NCBI RefSeq assembly: GCF_026151205.1
Contig: NC_087072.1
Span: forward strand, 9,483,669 to 9,547,668
Direction of reading: 5' to 3'
DNA length: 64,000 nucleotides
From: Bolinopsis microptera
Taxonomy: Eukaryota; Ctenophora; Tentaculata; Lobata; Bolinopsidae
In this document: piece by piece, positions 1 through 11,835 of the stretch
Layout of the letters: each line of letters opens with the position of its first letter
Numbering within the stretch: the stretch's first letter is position 1
Program-made: the position numbers and the translations under genes
Notes under the pieces: generated by a model
What the model was told of the DNA's origin: nothing
The model's database searches: none
Seen by the model: only the letters and a program-made list of their open reading frames with translations

Positions 1-1
1 C

Positions 2-265
<264 letters not shown>

Positions 266-348
266 TCATCATATTTTGCTAAAATAGTTTAGGATGGAAA
301 TTAAAAAATAGACATTTTTTAAGAGTTTGAAAATTCAATTAATTACTT

Positions 349-412
349 TTTTGTTGGGGACCGGCCCGAAGTACCAGCCAATGTTTACTCAAAAATATAT
401 AATATAATAAGT
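349..412 (-). repeat. LINE 3'-tail fragment in DLD intron 1
   Basis: About 60 bases match the 3' end of the LINE at 31257-34485 (its tail lies at 31261-31325). On the minus strand both read GAGTAAACATTGGCTGGTAC, then a GC-rich hairpin-like core, then CCCCAAC and an A-rich tail. This copy is either a strongly 5'-truncated insertion of that LINE or a SINE that borrowed its tail. The rest of the intron (413-903) is AT-rich and shows no gene; 590-640 is rich in the word agctagct. Confidence 0.6.
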
Positions 413-903
413 GTTATCAATTCAAAGTCAAAAACTCACACAAAATTAGATATTATTGAAACGATTAAAATGGAGCTTATCGAACAAAACATAGCTGAGC
501 ACAGATAAAGTTGCCTTTAGGATTGTAAGGTTGAAATGATCATATTAATGCACTTTTGGAGATGTTAGAGTGGAAACAGGCGCATAGCTACAGCTAGCTA
601 GCTATTCCAAAATTTTGTTTGTATAGCTAGCTATATAATATATAAATCAAGTGTTACATTTCAGCCATGCAAAATTACAATGACATATTTTAATATACTA
701 ATTGAAAAAAGGTACTGCAATATAAGTTGCTTATCGTGTGGCCGAATGACAACTAACTACACAAGAAAAATAAACTTGATTATATAATAATTAATTTTGC
801 TGAACCAACACATAGCAACACTCAACAGCCACATTAACGTTGGGGCCGTCAGTATTTATAATATATTAAGAGTTAAAATATCTTATTAATCAAATGTACT
901 GAC

Positions 904-985
904 CTGATATGGTAGATGAAGAGAAGGAGCGTAAAGGGAAATGCCTTGCACGCGAAGAAAGAAGTGCAGATCTAACGCACTGCAT
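904..985 (-). CDS. DLD: Dihydrolipoyl dehydrogenase, coding exon 1 (mitochondrial presequence)
   Basis: This first coding exon starts with ATG at 985 and encodes 27 codons, MQCVRSALLSSRARHF and onward. It is rich in Arg and Ser with no acidic residues, which is typical of a mitochondrial targeting peptide. It ends in phase 1 at a GTCAGT donor (903-902), and the split codon joins in frame to the exon at 246-62. The assignment rests on that junction, because the next exon is unmistakably DLD. The presequence itself is not conserved enough to identify the gene. Confidence 0.8.
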
Positions 986-1039
986 CCTAGCTAAAGATTT
1001 TGATTATTATTAACTACAGCTGTTGTGAATCACATATCA

Positions 1040-1496
1040 TAGGACAGTCATTGACAAATATACCAAGGTTAAGAAAGCTTGCCTCTATGCATGCTTTGTT
1101 GATCTAAGAAAGGCCTTTGACACTGTTTGTAAGGACCTCCTTCTGCACAAAATCACATGCCTTGGAATAACTGGAAACTTCTCCAATTGCCTAAGTGATA
1201 TGTATAGAAACTCAATTTATAATAGCTCATATAAAAATCTCCAAACTCTTGTCCCCTAATATTGACATTGGAAAAGGAACAGAGCAGGGACACCCCCTGT
1301 CACCGGACCTTTTAAAAATCTATATCAACGACTTGTCATCTCTCCTAAAATCTGTTGGTGATTATCCTATTCTAGCTGACGTCCTAATATCACATCTGCT
1401 CTGGGTTGACGATCTTGTCCTACTTTCCGTAAGTCCCAAGGCCTTGCAAGACAATATCAACATTCTATTAGACTTCTGTAACTCTAAACTAATTTT
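1040..1496 (+). pseudogene. Degenerate non-LTR retrotransposon reverse transcriptase
   Basis: Reading frames here give the RT palm sequence CFVDLRKAFDTV (around 1096-1130) and, in another frame, GTEQGHPLSPDLLKIYIND followed by LLWVDDLVLLSVSP (around 1270-1440). The catalytic YADD box has become WVDD. The frame changes near 1230. This is a 5'- and 3'-truncated, inactivated LINE fragment. Confidence 0.75.
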
Positions 1497-1504
1497 TTGG
1501 CGGG

Positions 1505-1690
1505 GCGCCAACAGGCAACGTTACGCCACTGGTGCCAATACCCTCGATTAACCGTGTGAATTGGCGTTGGACAGCTTCCAACTCAAGGGTGATCCGCCAA
1601 CTACGATGAGCAGCAGATGGATTCCACAACTGTATACAGTATCCAAGATGTGGTCTTATCAAAGATAAAGAAGAAGAATCTTGTATACCA
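1505..1690 (-). pseudogene. LINE reverse-transcriptase C-terminal fragment
   Basis: The minus strand encodes LIRPHLGYCIQLWNPS, then LEAVQRQFTRLI, the hallmark motifs just after the RT thumb of CR1/jockey-type LINEs. It is in the opposite orientation to the fragment immediately to the left, so this is a separate insertion. Its left end carries a sequence (ggcgccaacaggcaacgtta) found inverted at 51740-51760. From 1700 to 2220 I see no further recognisable coding sequence. Confidence 0.65.
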
Positions 1691-2224
1691 ATAAATTGTG
1701 TGAAGAGACAATCAATCAAATAACTGCAGAAATTAAACTCAACATCTTTGCATGGACTGTATTTATACGGTATTTGGACGAGGGTTCTTTCATACATGCA
1801 TTGTAGCATGCTGGTTACACTAGATGTATATTTCATTGCGTTTGCAATAAAAAAATAGAAATGCAGTTTCGATTGAATTATAATCAGCCAGAAAAAGGAA
1901 GGAGAGGTAAGCTGTAAGGCATGTAAGAACGAGGATAAGATTTGCTATGCTAAGAACAGCTCTAATCGCTCTTTGTGGGTACAGAGGAAAGAGGATTGAT
2001 ATCAAACATGACACCCCTCAATCAGAAGTCTCGTACTACCTCACCCCTGCCCCGATGATGGAGTAGATGATGTTTGGAAAATTTGTGTGTATATATTTGA
2101 TTGTTTAAAGTTTGATTGGTAGCAATGGACCATTTCCGTTACCTATGTATTGTGCTCTGCTAATTACAACAGCTGACGGACAACTGGGAACCTTTCAATT
2201 TCACCTGGTTAACTACTTGACTTA

Positions 2225-2455
2225 CTCGACTTAGAGCGGCTTCAACGTCCAAACAGAGATAGTTTTTTTCCAAATCTGTCTATCCAGCATGAGTTTGTTA
2301 ATCTCCTTGCTGTCGTCAAGCCCTGTGTCCTTCCGAAGGATGTCAATATATGTGAGGTGTGGTCTCCCTTTCGACGATGTCCTTGAAGGGGTTCCCAGAA
2401 GAGAAGTTGATGACTCAGAAGTTCTTCATGTCTGGCTAAATGACCTGTTAGCTAA
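2225..2455 (-). pseudogene. LINE C-terminal fragment (KGRPHLTYIDILRKDTG motif)
   Basis: Minus-strand translation gives LTGHLARHEELL, then RRKGRPHLTYIDILRKDTGL and NKLMLDRQIWKK. This is the conserved C-terminal tail of many EN-RT LINE polyproteins. No start or RT core is present, so it is a fragment. Confidence 0.6.
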
Positions 2456-2549
2456 TTAACATGTAAGTTTGGGAAATCCAATCAGCTCCGAACTGGGAAC
2501 CAATCATTACATATCCCCGACAACTGGGAACCTCTGGAGATACTATAAA

Positions 2550-3591
2550 CATCTGCAAAAAAGTCTGGCTCACCTGATGATTTATGTAAACATGCTGCAT
2601 TTTCTACTGAGTGTCCTTCTTACCGGGTTCAGCAAGAGAAACTTAAAGCCTCCCTATCTTATTATTCAAAAAACTAGTTTCCTCCAAACCAAAGAAATTG
2701 CATCAACTTCGATATATGATCTGGAATACTAGAAGTCTTAATAATAAGTGTGACGACATTATGTGCTTACTTCAAGACCATGATGTAGACGTTGCTATTG
2801 TAACTGAAACATGGTTATCTGACCAAGGCAATACTACAACAGCAGTTATAAAATCATATGGCTACAGTATTGTTCATGATTTCAGAGCAAAGAACAGAGG
2901 TGGTGGCACTGCTCTGATTTACAACATGGCATTACATTTCTCTGTTGTTAATTTGAAAGTTCCGAACCTGACAACCTTTGAATTCATCGCTGGATCTATA
3001 AAGTGCACTCCTGACATGAAGATCCTTGTCCTATGCATCTATCGAACTGGCCCTGTCTCAAAGAAGTTCTTTGAGGAACTTGATGACTTATTGGGTTCTG
3101 CAAGTCTGAAAAGTGACTATATAATAATTGGAGGAGATTTCAAATTTCAATATTCACACAGAGTCAATTACTGTAAACTCAACTGAACTGCTGCAGACCA
3201 CCTCATCTTATGGTTTCAAGCAACTTATTGAAAATCCGACCCACATGAGTGGAGGAACTATTGACCTGCTCTTTGACCAGAGTAACTTGATTGAAACGTC
3301 TACAATTGAAATCCTGAAAAACTGTACCCTGAGTGATCACTTCCCCATTATATTTGCCACCAAGAAGTTTCAAACTAACCTCAAAGCTCCTAAAACAATC
3401 AACACTAGACAGCTTAAAACCGTGGATTGTGATCAGTTGGCAATTGATTTGCTGATGTGTTCCTCTGACTATGAATTGGCAGACTGCTTTGTTGAATCTT
3501 GTGAACAATGTATTGGTAGTGTCCTCGATGAACATGCACCTTTGGTCCAAAAGACTATAAGCTTTGTTCCCCATGCTCCCTGGTTTGATTC
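2550..3591 (+). pseudogene. Truncated LINE: ORF1 tail plus endonuclease
   Basis: A short frame at about 2550-2677 (DDLCKHAAFSTECPSYRVQQ) resembles the zinc-knuckle end of a LINE ORF1. From 2704 an apurinic-type endonuclease follows: IWNTRSLNNKCDDI, VAIVTETWLS, the GGDF box near 3137, and after a frameshift around 3150 GGTIDLLFDQ and LSDHFPIIF. The coding sequence stops abruptly at PWFDS (3591), where a GC-rich repeat begins. The PWFDS motif recurs at the start of the LINE at 60.2 kb, so the two are probably related families. No RT follows here. Confidence 0.8.
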
Positions 3592-3935
3592 TGCGAAGCA
3601 GAGCAACGATCGACGACGATGCGAAGCAAGAATGCTAGTTCGCGCGGCGCGTCGAAGCGTCGAAGTCCTCCAATTACTTTTAGTATTACGATATGTATAT
3701 ATATTGTATATTTGTAATTTTTTTACCGTCACCAAAATGTAATTAGATCGAACGCAAAAATTAAATCGAACGCGTTCGATTTAGGAATTAGCCATTACGT
3801 CGAACGCCGGCGCGGCCTAGCCGGCTAGTCAGTGCAATAAGCGCCAAGCGTGAGTTCACATAGCCATGTGCCTACGCGTACGGCGGTCGCGCGCTACTGC
3901 AAGCGAAAGGGCTCAGCTCTGGTTAGAGCAAAAGC
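3592..3935. repeat. GC-rich repeat cluster shared with 38.1 kb and 44.2-44.6 kb
   Basis: 3592-3685 is a 5'-shortened relative of the 110-bp element at 38085-38194 (shared gcgaagcagagcaacgatcg and cgcgcggcgcgtcgaag). 3735-3935 carries the word attagatcgaacgc, a palindromic cgaacgcgttcg, and blocks such as cacatagccatgtg and ctgcaagcgaaagggct. The same blocks recur, mostly inverted and rearranged, at 44230-44600. From 3936 to 4628 I see only AT-rich unique-looking sequence. Confidence 0.6.
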
Positions 3936-4628
3936 GCGAGCAAAGAACTTTTTTTCTCCGATTTCGATAAATTTGGTACCAAAAGTTGTCCAAAAATGTG
4001 AATAAAATAAATCCACCGTGTAGCAATTTTCGCTAAAATGCTACACGGCGCTTGTTTGCTGTTTGCCGCGCGTGCTTTTTTTGCGCAAAGTTTTAGTTTT
4101 TGGCCTATAACTTTCACATTTTCAGTTACCTGAGGACCCCAGGCTATTATGTTCATTAACTATATATAGATATATAAATATAATTTGTGTGTTTCCCTTC
4201 GTGTCCAAAATCAATCATATATAGATATAGATTTGGCGGAATGACAGGCTGAGCGCGGCCCAGTAAATTTTCAGTTATTATTACATAATTATTATGGCAT
4301 CGTAATCAGCTCATTGAGACGAAACTTTTAGTACTAATATTTTAAGATTTAAAGGAAAATTATTTTCAAACATTTTTAATCGAACACAGATGTGAACCCT
4401 GGTGTGAAATTTTGAACAAATTTTTGAAATTTTTGAAATAATTTTGGTACTAAAAGTTGCGTCTGACTAAGTTCATTACGATCCAGGATCCAGTATGAAT
4501 TATTTCAAAATATTTAATATGTTAGGAGTTATAGGCATTTTAAGCAATAAATTACCCATTTTTCGTCCTTTGTACGCTCTTGCGATGCACTAAAGGGCCA
4601 CATACAGCTTGACGTTATCGTGCTACAC

Positions 4629-5165
4629 GAGGAGGAGGAGGAGGAGGATCAGGAGGAGGACTGAATAGGAGGAGGAGAAGGAGGGGGACTGGGAGAGGAC
4701 TGAGGAGGAGGAGGACTGAGGAGGAGGACCGAGGACCGAGGAGGAAGAGGAGGAGGATGAAGAAGAGGAGGAGGACCCAGGAGGAGGAGGACTGAGGAGG
4801 ACTGAGGAGGATGACTGAGGAGGAGGAGGAGAACTGAATAGGAGGAGGAGGAGGGGGACTGGGGGAGGACTGAGGAGGAGGATGGAGGACTGAGGAGAAG
4901 GATGAGGAGGAGGACTGAGGAGGACTGAGGACTGAGGAGGAAGAGGAGGAGGATGAAGAGGAGGAAGAGGACCCAGGAGGTTGACCCAGGAGGAGGACTC
5001 AGGAGGAGGAGGAGGACTGGGGAGGAGGAGGACTGTTGAGGACTGATGAGGAGGACTGAGGACGAGGAGGAGGAGTAGGAGGAGGACTGAGGAGGGGAGG
5101 AGGAAGAGGACTGAGGAAGATCAGGAAGACCCAGGAGGAGGAGGAAGAGTAGGAGGAGGAAGCAT
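4629..5165. repeat. (GGA)n-rich purine tract
   Basis: About 540 bases of almost uninterrupted aggagg/ggaggactgagg repeats on the plus strand, strongly asymmetric in purine content. Long open frames across it (Ser/Pro/Leu on the minus strand) are a by-product of the repeat and are not called as a gene. Confidence 0.9.
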
Positions 5166-5167
5166 CT

Positions 5168-5455
5168 AAAAGTTATTTCCATTTTTGTCCGTTTTTGTCC
5201 ATTTTTGTCCGTCTTTGTCCGCTCTATTTTTTGTCCGTTTTGAAAATATAGGGTACCCAACGGACAAAAAACATGATCCCCCCTATAACAGCAAAAATTG
5301 AACATTTTATTTAGCAATTTAGGTGTCCATTAATGTCCGCTAATGTCCGTATATGTCCGTCTATGTCCGCCTATGTCCGTCTATGTCCGCCTATGTCCGC
5401 CTATGTCCGTCTATGTCCACCTATGTCCGCCTATGTCCGCCTATGTCCTGTCCTT
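5168..5455. repeat. TGTCCG-based minisatellite with an inverted pair
   Basis: 5168-5240 holds repeats of ttttgtccg. An inverted partner (caacggacaaaaaac) follows at about 5258-5272. 5330-5452 is a 10-bp tandem repeat of ctatgtccgn, about 12 copies. It borders the purine tract without a gap. Confidence 0.85.
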
Positions 5456-5574
5456 TTTGGATTCTATGAGACAAGCGGACATAGACGGACGTGACACCCC
5501 CCCTTTTATATATTTTGGAAATGCAATTGAATATTTTATTTGTTCTTTTCAATTTGAAGTTGAAGTGAAAATGA

Positions 5575-5665
5575 TATACTTGAATATTTCGGAAACAACA
5601 CAAGCTCTAGAGTCTAGCTTTGGTCATCTTTGGTTAGCGATTGGTTACATCCTCGCCACCCTGGC
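5575..5665 (-). pseudogene. Duplicated 3' end of the GPCR gene
   Basis: About 90 bases are nearly identical to 7488-7575, which on the minus strand holds the last codons, stop and proximal 3' UTR of the GPCR at 7.5-12.3 kb. This copy lies on the far side of the decayed ectodomain copy (6639-7400), as expected for the 3' end of an old tandem duplicate. Read on the plus strand it happens to encode a hydrophobic stretch (GHLWLAIGYILATLALVLIA), which I take to be chance. 5730-6638 holds no gene that I can see. Confidence 0.65.
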
Positions 5666-6638
5666 CTTGGTGTTAATAGCTCTTCTTAAGTGTTTCTTTT
5701 GGTTGAGTTCTTCTACTTCTAGTTGAGTTCTTCTAGTTTTTAGTTTACCTTTATTGAGAGGCGAGAGAACACGAGTTATTTTGAGAAGCGATAATAACTA
5801 TAACTGATTTTCGAACACGAAACATACTGTATTTATATAACTTAGGAATCACCTGCCTGGCGTGCAGGTACTAACAACTATTTTGACGTCAAACCTAAGT
5901 TAGTGCACGAGTTGACCGGGTCTTACAATAGTTTAACGAGGCTTAGTCCACCTGCTATGGTCATGTGACCTAGGTCACATGACTTACAACCAATGGACGG
6001 CTGCCTCGCCTAGTGGTTGACCAATGGTAAAATTCCCGTATATTCTGCACCTATTTCTTTTAATTTAAAGTCAGGGCGGCCACTTATATGCATGCTTGAA
6101 TGAACCGACCCTAATGGTCCTTGACAGGTCACGATCAAACCCCCTGTTCCCATATTATCTTAATCATAATTATGCAATCTTATTACCTAACATACCTCCC
6201 TTTTTTAAGATAATTTTATTTTATTTAATACATTTTTAGGATGTTTCGTGCTTGAAGAATAAAATTATCAAATGAATCTTTACAACATATATTTTCATTT
6301 ATGAAAACATATCTCTAGAGCTCATAATTAAAGATTATTTTTAAATTTAAGTTTCTAGAAAAACATAAATGATTGGCTGTACTTCCTTTTTGGACTTTTC
6401 TCTCTTTATTATTGACAATCTGAAACTTGGTAAATTTGTACAGTCAACCATTTAAAAATATATCAACTATTAATATATCAACAATAATAAAACTCATCTA
6501 AAACTCTACTCTCAGTCTCTTTTTGTCCATGAATTATCCATCATTCTCCTCCCCCCTCAAAACATTAACAATAATTTAAATTAAAGATCTATGCTTCTGA
6601 GAGCAAGTTAATATATCTAGTCTAGCTAAAAATTTTTA

Positions 6639-7400
6639 TTATTTTTGTATATCTACCTTTTTTATAATTTCCTTAATTTTCTTTTGATCATAACTGCATT
6701 CGCGATCAAAGCAATTTGTTGAACACTGCTTTGTAACTTCATCAGAGCCGTCCCCACAATCATTCACCACATTGCAGACTTGGTTATAGTTTAAGCAAAT
6801 GTTACTCTCACAGCGGAAGTAATCGTTTTTGTAATGATTACCTGATTTAGTGACGAACGAAATGAAAGAATTGTCAGCCACGGTGTATATTCTCTTAAGA
6901 TATTGCTGAGGACAAGAATTGTATTGGATCTTGTTTTTCAAGGGGCAAATAGAGTCTTCACAATACCCTGCACAACTCAGTGTCACGTAGATTTCTCCAA
7001 AGGTATGATCGCAGTTGATAGTTTTATTAGGACGGAAAATTGTTAAAACTGATTTGACTCGGAAGACCTCCATGCCTGATAGATTGACTTCACTGACAAC
7101 ACATTGCCCTGCAATCTCCTGCAGGCTCTCAAGACCAGGCAAGCAATAAAGAAAACCTTCTCAATTCCCGCTACTTTATTAACAGTCAATGCTTTGTTAA
7201 ATGTGGATGTGATAATATGTGAGCTCTTACAGATACCTTCCTCGTGCCCACAAGTATCAATACCATCACAGAGATCTTTAAACTCTACGAAGGCTGTCTG
7301 GTCGTTCCTGCAAAGGAGGACCTCATCACAGGGTTGATTAACTGACACTACATTGCGTTTAGTCCGACCAATACCACAAGTTTTAATTTCCGCCTAACGT
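6639..7400 (-). pseudogene. Decayed tandem copy of the LDLRa-GPCR ectodomain
   Basis: Minus-strand frames match the ectodomain of the neighbouring GPCR segment by segment. Examples are CDEVLLCRN with LCDGIDTCGHEEGIC (LDLRa-like), then FGEIYVTLSCAGYCEDSICP and RIYTVADNSFISF, then CNVVNDCGDGSDE, matching YGEMYVYLACIGQCATSICP, RVYTLADNNFLTF and CNLADDCEDFSDE in the main gene. The frame changes near 7130. The last LDLRa module runs into a lysine-rich tail and a stop with no seven-helix region. It is either a pseudogene or a gene for a truncated secreted ectodomain. The frameshift favours pseudogene. Confidence 0.7.
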
Positions 7401-7542
7401 CAACAAATCCAACATTGCAGTTACAGTTATACCTAGTCGAAGTGTTGATCGCCTTAAAGCGGAAATTATATTAAATGATACACCGTACTTGAATATTTCA
7501 GAAACAACACAAGCTCTAGAGTCTAGCTTTGGTCATCTTTGG

Positions 7543-10500
7543 TTAGCAATTGGTTACATCCTCGCCACCCTTGGGTTCTTGTTGAACACTGCTTTGTAAC
7601 TGAACATTCGATCCGAGATTTTCTGGCGTTTTATAGTCGTGTTCTGGAGGAGTCATCGCTGGTGGTATTTCTCCTGGAGCAACTGTTGTCTCTCTCACGG
7701 GTGAAGTATCTTGAGTTTGAATTGGATTCATCTCTATCTCACCAGTCACGACAGCCACAGGAGCTTCTGTTCTAAATTGTTCTCTTAATACCCTAAGTAT
7801 TTTTGATAACAATACACTAACAGTTTCATCGTATAGCAGAGGATTGATGACTGAGTTAATGGGCAGGACGACAATGGAAAACAGGGAGTAATAAGGACTA
7901 GCGTCTGTCACTTCCAAAGAGTGGAGAAAACACATGACAATAAATGGTATCCAGCAACAGAAATCTGTCCCAATGATTAGCGTTATTTTTCTTTGAAGTC
8001 GCTTGCTTCTATTTCTAAGTTGCTCGTTTCCATTATTGTTAGCACATTGATTCGATGATCTGGCTGATATGAAATTAATGATAATATAAGCCACGGTAAT
8101 CACTGCAAAGCATGTGATGTTAAGAAGCAGTGTACACCAAACATAAATCCGTTGAGGATCATCAGAAGTGACAAAATATTTGAAGATGCATACTCCTGCG
8201 TTCCCATAGAAATGAACCTGGTTCCTGGTAATTCCTCCATACTCTTCACTAAACATACTCACGACCAATCTGTCTATGTTTTTCCATGAGAGATCTTTAT
8301 TTCTCATCCTTCCAAAGTATTCTTCAAAAATCTCGAGATGTTCAGATTTAGTTACAGATCCGACGAAAAGTGGGCTTCCGGGATAGTTAATTCCGTTGAC
8401 GAAGTAGTCGTCAAAGGGCTCAAATAAGGGCACTGCTGCCATTAAACAGGAAGCTATAACAATTAGGGCACCTATCAAAGATACGGAAATGCTCGATTTT
8501 AAATTCGTTTCATCGCTGATAGATAATTTGTTCACTCTCAATAACCTGCTCAAACTCAAGACTGTCATTGAAAAGAGTGATAGCTGAGAGCCCACAGTAT
8601 TGATGATGCCCATGAAAGCGCATGATCTACTGGTTAACCATTCAAATCTGTTGGGGCAATAACTATGGTATTGCAATTCATGATAGATAGATATAGCTAA
8701 AAGATATATCCCTATCAAAAGATCACCAAATGCTATGAGGAGGATGAGAAGTTTGTTAAGAAGCATTGCCACTGTTGAAGCTTTTCTTAAAGTATACATC
8801 CCCCTAATGATGATGATGAGGTTCAAAAGTGTCGCTAATGAGCCTAAAAGCCAGGCTACAGTTGTGAGAACAGTATTCTCAATGATCCGTACATTGCATC
8901 TGTCATTACATTCGTCTGAATAGTCATCGCAGTCTGGTTTCCCATCGCAGACACTAGAAAGAGGGATATATTCTGTATCATTTGGGCACTGAAAATGGTT
9001 ATTACACAATATTTCGTCGGAAAAATCCTCACAATCGTCTGCCAAGTTACAAACCTGCTCGAACGGAATACATCTGCCATTTTCACAAGGAAAAAAATTG
9101 TTGTGGTATTTGTTGTCTCCATACGGCAGAAGAAAGGTCAGAAAGTTGTTATCCGCGAGTGTGTAAACTCTTGAAGGGTACTGCCCAAGACAGGAATCAT
9201 GTCTTAGAGGATCCTCAAGTGGACAAATGGAAGTGGCACACTGGCCTATGCAGGCAAGATAGACATACATCTCACCGTACACATATTTGCAGTCAAACTT
9301 TGTTTCTGGAACATTCAAGAGGAGCTGTGTTCTTCCAAGAAGTTCATAGCCTAGGTATCCTAAATCTTTCTCCGAACAATTTCCTGCTAAGTAAGAAAGT
9401 TTGTCCAAACCTTTTAGACAGTACGAAACAGACAGGTGGTTGTTATAGTTATCTATCTTTTGGTCGATCCTTGGAGAATGGAATGCTTTGCGGCAGAGCA
9501 CATTTTCATTACCGCAAGTGTTATCTTGGTCACACAGAAACTCAAATTCTATATGTCCAAAACCGCAGAGGAAGACCTCTCCACATTCTTCATCATCTTT
9601 CTTGAGTCTCATTGTGGCTGGGGTTAGACCGCAGGTTGGGTAAACTACTCCTTCATCTATACCATCTTTACAGTCCTTGTATCCGTCATTTATCCAGCTC
9701 ATAGGTACTTTTAATACTCTGTTCTTCATACCAAATGCTCTCTTACATACAGACTTGCTCCAAGTACGGCAAGTGACATGCAACTCGTCTGCTCCGCTAA
9801 TACAATCCTTTGCTTCATCACAAAGTTGGTGTTTGTGGATCTTACAAGTGATATCAATTGAAAGATCCAACTTTGTGATGACGCACATGTCTTCAAAGCC
9901 GTCATCACAAAGTCGCAGACCTGGGATTCCATGACATCTCATTCTGTCAGCAACAGAGACAGGGTAGCCGCCTCTAAAACATGTTAGGTTTGCAATTGAG
10001 GGGTCTGTGCAGTTCAGTTGGTCAGAGTAGTCTTCACAATATGGTTTATTCAGAAACAAGGGAGCACATCTTGTGCCATTTACGATAGGTCTTGTGACAT
10101 CACTGCCTTTCAGTCTCTGCTTACACATTGGCCCTTCCTGACAGTTCATTTCATCTGTTCCATCAAAACATTGAGCTTCGCCGTCACATATGAAATATGC
10201 TGATTGGTAATTGGTAATTGGTGATTTAGGATTTTTATAAGTGCATAAGATCCCATAGGTAAACCCGTTACAAATTGCCTCATCATCACACATAAAACAA
10301 TCACAGACCTTATCACACAGACGGTTGGAATCAATTATTTCTTTTTTCGAAATAGTTCTGCAAGTGTATGTATGATCCGTGTCATCAGATACTGCACAAG
10401 TGTCTGTACTGTATTGAATATTCTTGCATTCCTCTTCTTGTTCGCAGATGTCTTCTGAGCCAAATATAGTATCTCCATCATCACAGACCGCACGAGCACA

Positions 10501-10590
10501 CAAGAATTTGCTGTGATAATGTGTTTCCTCAATAGCAGTGATCCCTCGTCACCTCCTTGATTGCAATTCAAGTTTATAGCTCCGCACATC
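7543..10590 (-). CDS. LDLRa-module class-A GPCR, main exon (ectodomain, 7TM, tail)
   Basis: A surface receptor of the LDLRa/rhodopsin type, reminiscent of snail GRL101 and relaxin-family receptors but with no leucine-rich repeats visible. From the 5' end it has many degenerate LDL-receptor class A modules (for example ICDGEAQCFDGTDEMNC, VCNLADDCEDFSDEILC, VCDGKPDCDDYSDEC), then seven membrane segments (first near ENTVLTTVAWLLGSLATLL). The ionic-lock region after TM3 reads LSRLLRV instead of DRY, TM6 has CCWIPF (CWxP-like) and TM7 has NPLLYD (NPxxY-like). The cytoplasmic tail is Thr/Pro-rich. A good acceptor (ATATTTCAG) precedes 10590. In phase 0, as exon 2 requires, the frame runs MCGAINLNC and then shifts near 10505-10510 into the long frame. 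This means a frameshift, an assembly error, or use of a weak acceptor about 60 bases downstream, which would keep phase 0. The ligand is unknown. Confidence 0.85.
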
Positions 10591-10778
10591 TGAAATATAA
10601 TAATCTTATTCCCATTTCCTAAGATGATGAAAATTCTAGTAAAGCAACATTATATTATCATTAATATTATAATTGTGTGTCAGACCTGTCAAGTACTTTG
10701 ACATAAGCCACTAATGTATCATCGCCATATAATTGCTCCATCTTTAAATCAAGGATAGGTCCGTGGTCACTATTTTAA

Positions 10779-11785
10779 GGGGACATACACCAAAACCTTT
10801 TTTGCCGGGACCCGGGATTTGGAGTCTATTTTGCGCGCGCGACACCTGTTAATGTTATGTGTTAATTAATTACAGGCATAGCGACCAGTTTTTTGGTGCG
10901 TGACAACTGTTACACAGGTTTCCATCTGGTTACAATTCACTCTAATTCATTAATATAGCATATTAGTCATCAGAGCGGAATGCGGATCAATCATCAATGT
11001 TAATGGTATTTTGGTGAAACAATTAGCCTAATAAATTACCGAGTGATAAAATTCAGCAAATCAAAACAAATTAAATTATGATATCAGCTGATAAACTCGT
11101 AGCTGATTATTTAACAGTTGATCGACACTTAATGTTAAAAAGCAAAAACATAGTTGAGAAAAGATGTTACTTTACATTTACATTCAAGAAGCAACTAAGA
11201 TCAAAATTGTGGTATGCTTTTAAAGAATCCTATATTAAATCAAAGGCCCGATAGTCGATGGTGCTGTAAATGTGTCGAGTAAGCTTCAAAAGTATTAGTT
11301 TATGTTAGATACAAATAATAACTAAGATGAGACAGAATATTTTATTACAGTCAATAAAGTTGGCATACGATGCAATACACTTACAAGAATTTGTGAAACA
11401 ATATCTTATGACCTGGGTGAATGGTAAAATATACAACTTTTATTTTTCACAAAAATCTCAATTTTGCTTCTCTCGACCTTGTTTGGTCTGTAACTTTGTC
11501 ATCTATTGTTTAATTATAAAATCCTTTGAGGGGCTTCTTGTACAGATTGTCTATAATTTTCAGTAAAAAATCAGCCAAAAACGTTTAAAATGACTGAAAT
11601 ATCGGTATTACAGTGACAGACTTCTCAAACTTTCCAAAACTTTCGAAAAAGAAAATAATGTTTTTCTCGAATGTGCGTACTCTCAAAAAAATCCAATGCC
11701 TTAAGTCTTACAGTTGTAATATATACTTTCATGATATGAAGTCAAATTCCGGGTCCCGACAAAAAATGTTTTGGTGTATGTCCCC
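10779..11785. mobile_element. Non-autonomous 1,007-bp element, TTAA target site, about 44-bp TIRs
   Basis: Both ends begin GGGGACATACACCAAAAC and continue with a run of T, CGGGACCCGG and ATTT. Roughly 41 of 44 bases match between the ends. TTAA lies on both sides (10775-10778 and 11786-11789). A TTAA duplication is characteristic of piggyBac and Kolobok-type transposons. No transposase is encoded; a 79-codon frame at 11327 looks spurious. It sits in intron 2 of the GPCR gene. Confidence 0.85.
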
Positions 11786-11835
11786 TTAAGATACTCATGA
11801 AAATTCATTTAAAATCAATTTATTAACAGTTTTAC

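Noticed and set aside
3905-3935. tRNA-like word ctcagctctggttagagc
   Set aside because: It resembles a tRNA A-box region, but no B-box, anticodon arm or acceptor stem could be found at a suitable distance.
4649-5317. 222-codon Ser/Leu/Pro frame on the minus strand
   Set aside because: It is the complement of the GGA purine tract and has no unique sequence.
5343-5726. 127-codon plus-strand frame with a hydrophobic segment
   Set aside because: The first third is the 10-bp minisatellite. The hydrophobic part is the antisense of the duplicated GPCR 3' end. No splice or start evidence supports it.
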